Shown one piece after another: positions 4,800-7,339 of a DNA stretch of 7,339 nucleotides. The notes below the pieces were generated by a model that was not told the DNA's origin, did not search any database, and saw only the letters and a program-made list of their open reading frames with translations. The position numbers and the translations under genes were made by a program. Position 1 is the first letter of the stretch; each line of letters begins with the position of its first letter. The stretch comes from an uncultured Collinsella sp. (lineage in GTDB: Bacteria; Actinomycetota; Coriobacteriia; Coriobacteriales; Coriobacteriaceae), in NCBI GenBank assembly GCA_958348565.1, contig CATVZP010000098.1, positions 1-7,339 of the forward strand, in the 5' to 3' direction.

Positions 4800-6029
4800 C
4801 TAGTAGTTGGCTTCGTAGCCGTTGCCGTCGCCGGTGGGCTCTTCGTAGTAGTCCGAATCGCTCGAATCGCTTGAGTCATCGGGATCGTCAGAACTGACCG
4901 ATGAGGTTGCGGTGCCGTTAGCGTAATCGTCGGACGTGTTGTTGTTCAGGTCGCCGATTGTAGAGCTGGAGCCATCGGACTGGCCCATGGTATTGGGGCC
5001 CTTGGGATCCTTACCAGCGTCGACGCGCTCCATCATTTCCTTGAGCTCGTCCTCGTAGACAAAGACGTAGCTCACGCCATCAATCATGGTGCTGTCATCG
5101 GCATACGAAGGCAAGTTGGCCGAATAGATGCCGTCAACATCCATGCCGCGCATGGCATTGACCGTAGAGACGATGTCCTGAACGCTCATATCGGTCACGA
5201 GCATGTCGGACAGCGAATTGACGAGGTCGAAGACCTTGGTAGCATCGAAGTTGTTGAGGATCTGGTTGGCAAGGGCGCCAAGTACCTGACGCTGGTGGCG
5301 CATACGCGTGTAGTCGCCATCGGCATAGATGTAGCGGCAGCGGGCATAGGTAAGGGCGGTTGCGCCATCCATGTGCTGCTGACCGGCGGTGATCTTAATG
5401 TCGAGGTGCTCAGGGTCATCAACGTCATCGGTCGCGTTGATGTCGATGCCGCCGACCGAGTCGATGAGCGACTGCATGCCATCGAAGCTGACCTCGGCAT
5501 AGTGCGAAATCTGCACGCCGCACAGCTCGTTGACCGCCTGGACCATGGCTTCGGCGCCGCCGTAGGTGTGGCAGGCGTTGATCTTCATGGTCGAACCGTT
5601 GTAGACGACCTTGGTATCACGCGGAATGGAGATGAGCGTCGCCTGCTTTTGCGTGGGATCGATACGCGCCAGGATAATCGAGTCGGCGCGGTATGTATCC
5701 TCGCCCGGGCGACCGTCAGTGCCAAGGAGTAGCACGTAGAACGGGTCCTTTGCCTCGTCGGTATCAACCAGGATCTGGCGCAGGTTGTCGGTAATGACGT
5801 TGGAATCGCCGAGCTTGCCCATAATGGTGGCAAACCACAGGCCGGCGGCAGTCGTAGCGCTCAACAGCACACCGAGCACAGCAATGAGCGCGACGCGGCG
5901 AACCGTATGACCGCGACGGCGCTGACGAGCGCGCTCGGAATAGCGGGCAACGTTATCGCGGCTATAGATTTTTGCCTGAGCGCCGGTCGAAGGTCTTCGA
6001 GATTCCGTAATGGGCTTTTTCTTAAACAT
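4800..6029 (-). CDS. LCP (LytR-CpsA-Psr) family cell-wall glycopolymer ligase
   Basis: LCP proteins sit in the membrane with their catalytic domain outside, and transfer lipid-linked glycopolymers (teichoic acids, capsule, arabinogalactan) onto peptidoglycan. The 409-residue product has a basic cytoplasmic head (1-45), one membrane segment (about 46-69) and an LCP domain (about 95-255). Active-site elements seen are LLGTDGRP (101-108), YRADS (113-117), SIPRDT (134-139), YARCR (228-232) and GDYTRMRHQRQ (238-248). A serine- and aspartate-rich low-complexity tail fills roughly the last 70 residues. Three cysteines (153, 170, 231) lie in the extracellular domain. I chose ATG 6029 because AGG precedes it by six bases; a TTG two codons upstream has no room for a ribosome site. 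It starts 12 bp after murA stops, so the two are probably co-transcribed. The polymer is not identifiable. Confidence 0.92.
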   Translation of the reverse strand: MFKKKPITESRRPSTGAQAKIYSRDNVARYSERARQRRRGHTVRRVALIAVLGVLLSATTAAGLWFATIMGKLGDSNVITDNLRQILVDTDEAKDPFYVLLLGTDGRPGEDTYRADSIILARIDPTQKQATLISIPRDTKVVYNGSTMKINACHTYGGAEAMVQAVNELCGVQISHYAEVSFDGMQSLIDSVGGIDINATDDVDDPEHLDIKITAGQQHMDGATALTYARCRYIYADGDYTRMRHQRQVLGALANQILNNFDATKVFDLVNSLSDMLVTDMSVQDIVSTVNAMRGMDVDGIYSANLPSYADDSTMIDGVSYVFVYEDELKEMMERVDAGKDPKGPNTMGQSDGSSSTIGDLNNNTSDDYANGTATSSVSSDDPDDSSDSSDSDYYEEPTGDGNGYEANY

Positions 6030-6041
6030 AGGCAACCTGCA

Positions 6042-7325
6042 TTAGTAGATGACGGGATCGGGAACAGTGGCGTGTTCGACATGAGCGCCAAGCGCCTGCA
6101 GCTTTTCAACAAACTGCTCGTAGCCGCGCTTAATGTGATGGATGGCCGAGACCTCGGTCGTGCCGTCGGCAATTAGGCCGGCAACGACGAGTGCCGCGCC
6201 ACCACGAAGATCCGGTGAGGTTACCTGAGCGCCGGAAAAGCCCTTGACGCCGTGAATCATAGCGTGATGGCTCTCGATGCGAATATCGGCGCCCATTCGC
6301 ACCAGCTCGGATGCGAACATAAAGCGATTCTCGAAGATGTTCTCGGTGATAACGGAGCTGCCGTCGGCCAGGGCGGAGAGCACCATGATCTGCGCCTGCA
6401 TGTCCGTGGGGAAACCGGGGAACGGAAGCGTCTGGATGTCGACCGGCTTGATACGCTCGGCACGCCTCACATGGACGCCATCCTCGACGCGCTCGCAGTC
6501 GATGCCCATGAGCTCCATCTTCTTGAGCACCATGCCCAAGTGAATGGGGCAAAAGCCTGTGACGTCGACACCGCGATCGTCGGCCATCAACGCACCGGCA
6601 ACGATAAAGGTACCGGCCTCGATGCGGTCGCCCACCACGCGATGAGTAACAGGATGCAGCTCTTCTACGCCCTCGATGGTCACGACGGGTGTACCCGCAC
6701 CGACGATCTTGGCGCCCATCTCGTTAAGCATGTTGGCGAGATCGACGATCTCGGGCTCACGGGCGGCATTATCGATAACCGTGGTACCCTGCGCACGCAC
6801 GGAGGCCATGATGAGGTTCTCGGTCGCACCGACGCTGGCGAACTCGAGCGTGACGGTGGTACCGCGCAGGCCCTGGGGCGCGTTGGCGTTGATATAGCCG
6901 TGGGCGGTATCGAACTCAACGCCCAAGGCCTCAAGACCCAAGATATGCATATCGATCTTGCGAGCGCCCAGGTTGCAGCCGCCGGGCATGGCGATCTTGG
7001 CGCGATGGAAACGGCCCAGCAGGGGACCCATCACGGCAGTGGAAGCGCGCATCTTGGCAACGAGCTCATAGGGAGCCTCCCAGGAATCGACCTGAGAGGT
7101 ATCAATCTCGAGCGTGTGCTCGTCGAGGACATCGATCGTGGCGCCCATGCCCTTGAGCACCTTGCCCATCACGTGGACATCGGAAATATCAGGCACGTTC
7201 TGCAGCGTCGTCTTGCCCGGCGCCAGAAGCGTTGCCGCCATAAGTTTGAGCGCGGAGTTCTTGGCACCCGAAACAGGCACGGAACCTCCGATGGCGTGGC
7301 CACCCTCAACGCGGATAATATCCAA
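6042..7325 (-). CDS. murA: UDP-N-acetylglucosamine 1-carboxyvinyltransferase (MurA)
   Basis: MurA transfers enolpyruvate from PEP to UDP-GlcNAc in the cytoplasm, the first committed step of peptidoglycan synthesis and the target of fosfomycin. The 427 residues span the usual two-domain EPSP-synthase-like fold. Key residues are visible: Lys22-Asn23 in SGAKNS, catalytic Cys117 in PGGCNLGAR (so not an intrinsically fosfomycin-resistant Cys-to-Asp form), Arg122, and general base Asp308 in FPTDMQAQ. The start is TTG at 7325, supported by AAAGGG six bases upstream (7337-7332) and by the family-typical N-terminus (IIRVEGG). The LCP gene follows 12 bp downstream. The promoter lies outside the window. 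A TGA at 7339-7337, on the edge just before the ribosome site, might be the stop of an upstream gene. Confidence 0.97.
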   Translation of the reverse strand: MDIIRVEGGHAIGGSVPVSGAKNSALKLMAATLLAPGKTTLQNVPDISDVHVMGKVLKGMGATIDVLDEHTLEIDTSQVDSWEAPYELVAKMRASTAVMGPLLGRFHRAKIAMPGGCNLGARKIDMHILGLEALGVEFDTAHGYINANAPQGLRGTTVTLEFASVGATENLIMASVRAQGTTVIDNAAREPEIVDLANMLNEMGAKIVGAGTPVVTIEGVEELHPVTHRVVGDRIEAGTFIVAGALMADDRGVDVTGFCPIHLGMVLKKMELMGIDCERVEDGVHVRRAERIKPVDIQTLPFPGFPTDMQAQIMVLSALADGSSVITENIFENRFMFASELVRMGADIRIESHHAMIHGVKGFSGAQVTSPDLRGGAALVVAGLIADGTTEVSAIHHIKRGYEQFVEKLQALGAHVEHATVPDPVIY

Positions 7326-7339
7326 GGTCTACCCTTTCA

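Noticed and set aside
5295..5732. 145-residue plus-strand frame in the LCP gene
   Set aside because: It is antisense to conserved LCP motifs, with no ribosome site or family signature of its own.

Overview
The window looks like a chromosomal stretch of a GC-rich Gram-positive bacterium. I infer a member of the Coriobacteriia, most likely Collinsella or a close relative. The basis is strongly GC-biased third codon positions, GTG and TTG starts with good Shine-Dalgarno sites, a LytR-CpsA-Psr cell-wall ligase directly behind murA, and a DtxR/MntR-type regulator. The taxon call is inference; no marker gene such as rRNA is present.

Layout, left to right. Positions 1-155 hold no convincing gene, but they are rich in small inverted and direct repeats and may be a dispersed repeat or the tail of something upstream. 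A phosphoglucomutase/phosphomannomutase-family gene (minus, 156-1556) follows. Next comes a leftward operon: a DtxR/MntR-like metal regulator (minus, 2620-3042), then a zinc-type homocysteine S-methyltransferase (minus, 1714-2607), closed by a strong rho-independent terminator at 1679-1707. Diverging from the regulator is pepT, peptidase T (plus, 3163-4410), with its own terminator at 4437-4474. The regulator/pepT divergent region contains a near-perfect 20-bp palindrome (3096-3115) that is a good candidate for a shared operator.

The gap at 4411-4799 is not empty. It holds the pepT terminator, two tandem copies of a roughly 55-bp module built on GTCCCC words, a long bidirectional-looking terminator (4687-4728), and a perfect 12-bp hairpin one base beyond the next gene's stop. 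To the right is a leftward pair, murA (minus, 6042-7325, TTG start) followed 12 bp later by an LCP-family (LytR-CpsA-Psr) membrane protein (minus, 4800-6029).

How the genes fit together: murA makes the first committed peptidoglycan precursor. LCP enzymes attach glycopolymers to peptidoglycan, and a phosphohexomutase could supply sugar-phosphates for such polymers. The middle block combines a metal-sensing regulator, methionine synthesis or salvage, and peptide breakdown, which suggests metal- or amino-acid-responsive nutrition. No wholly new system is evident. The points most worth a second look are the palindromic operator, the regulator's mixed metal-ligand set, altered active-site motifs in the mutase and methyltransferase, and the GTCCCC repeats.
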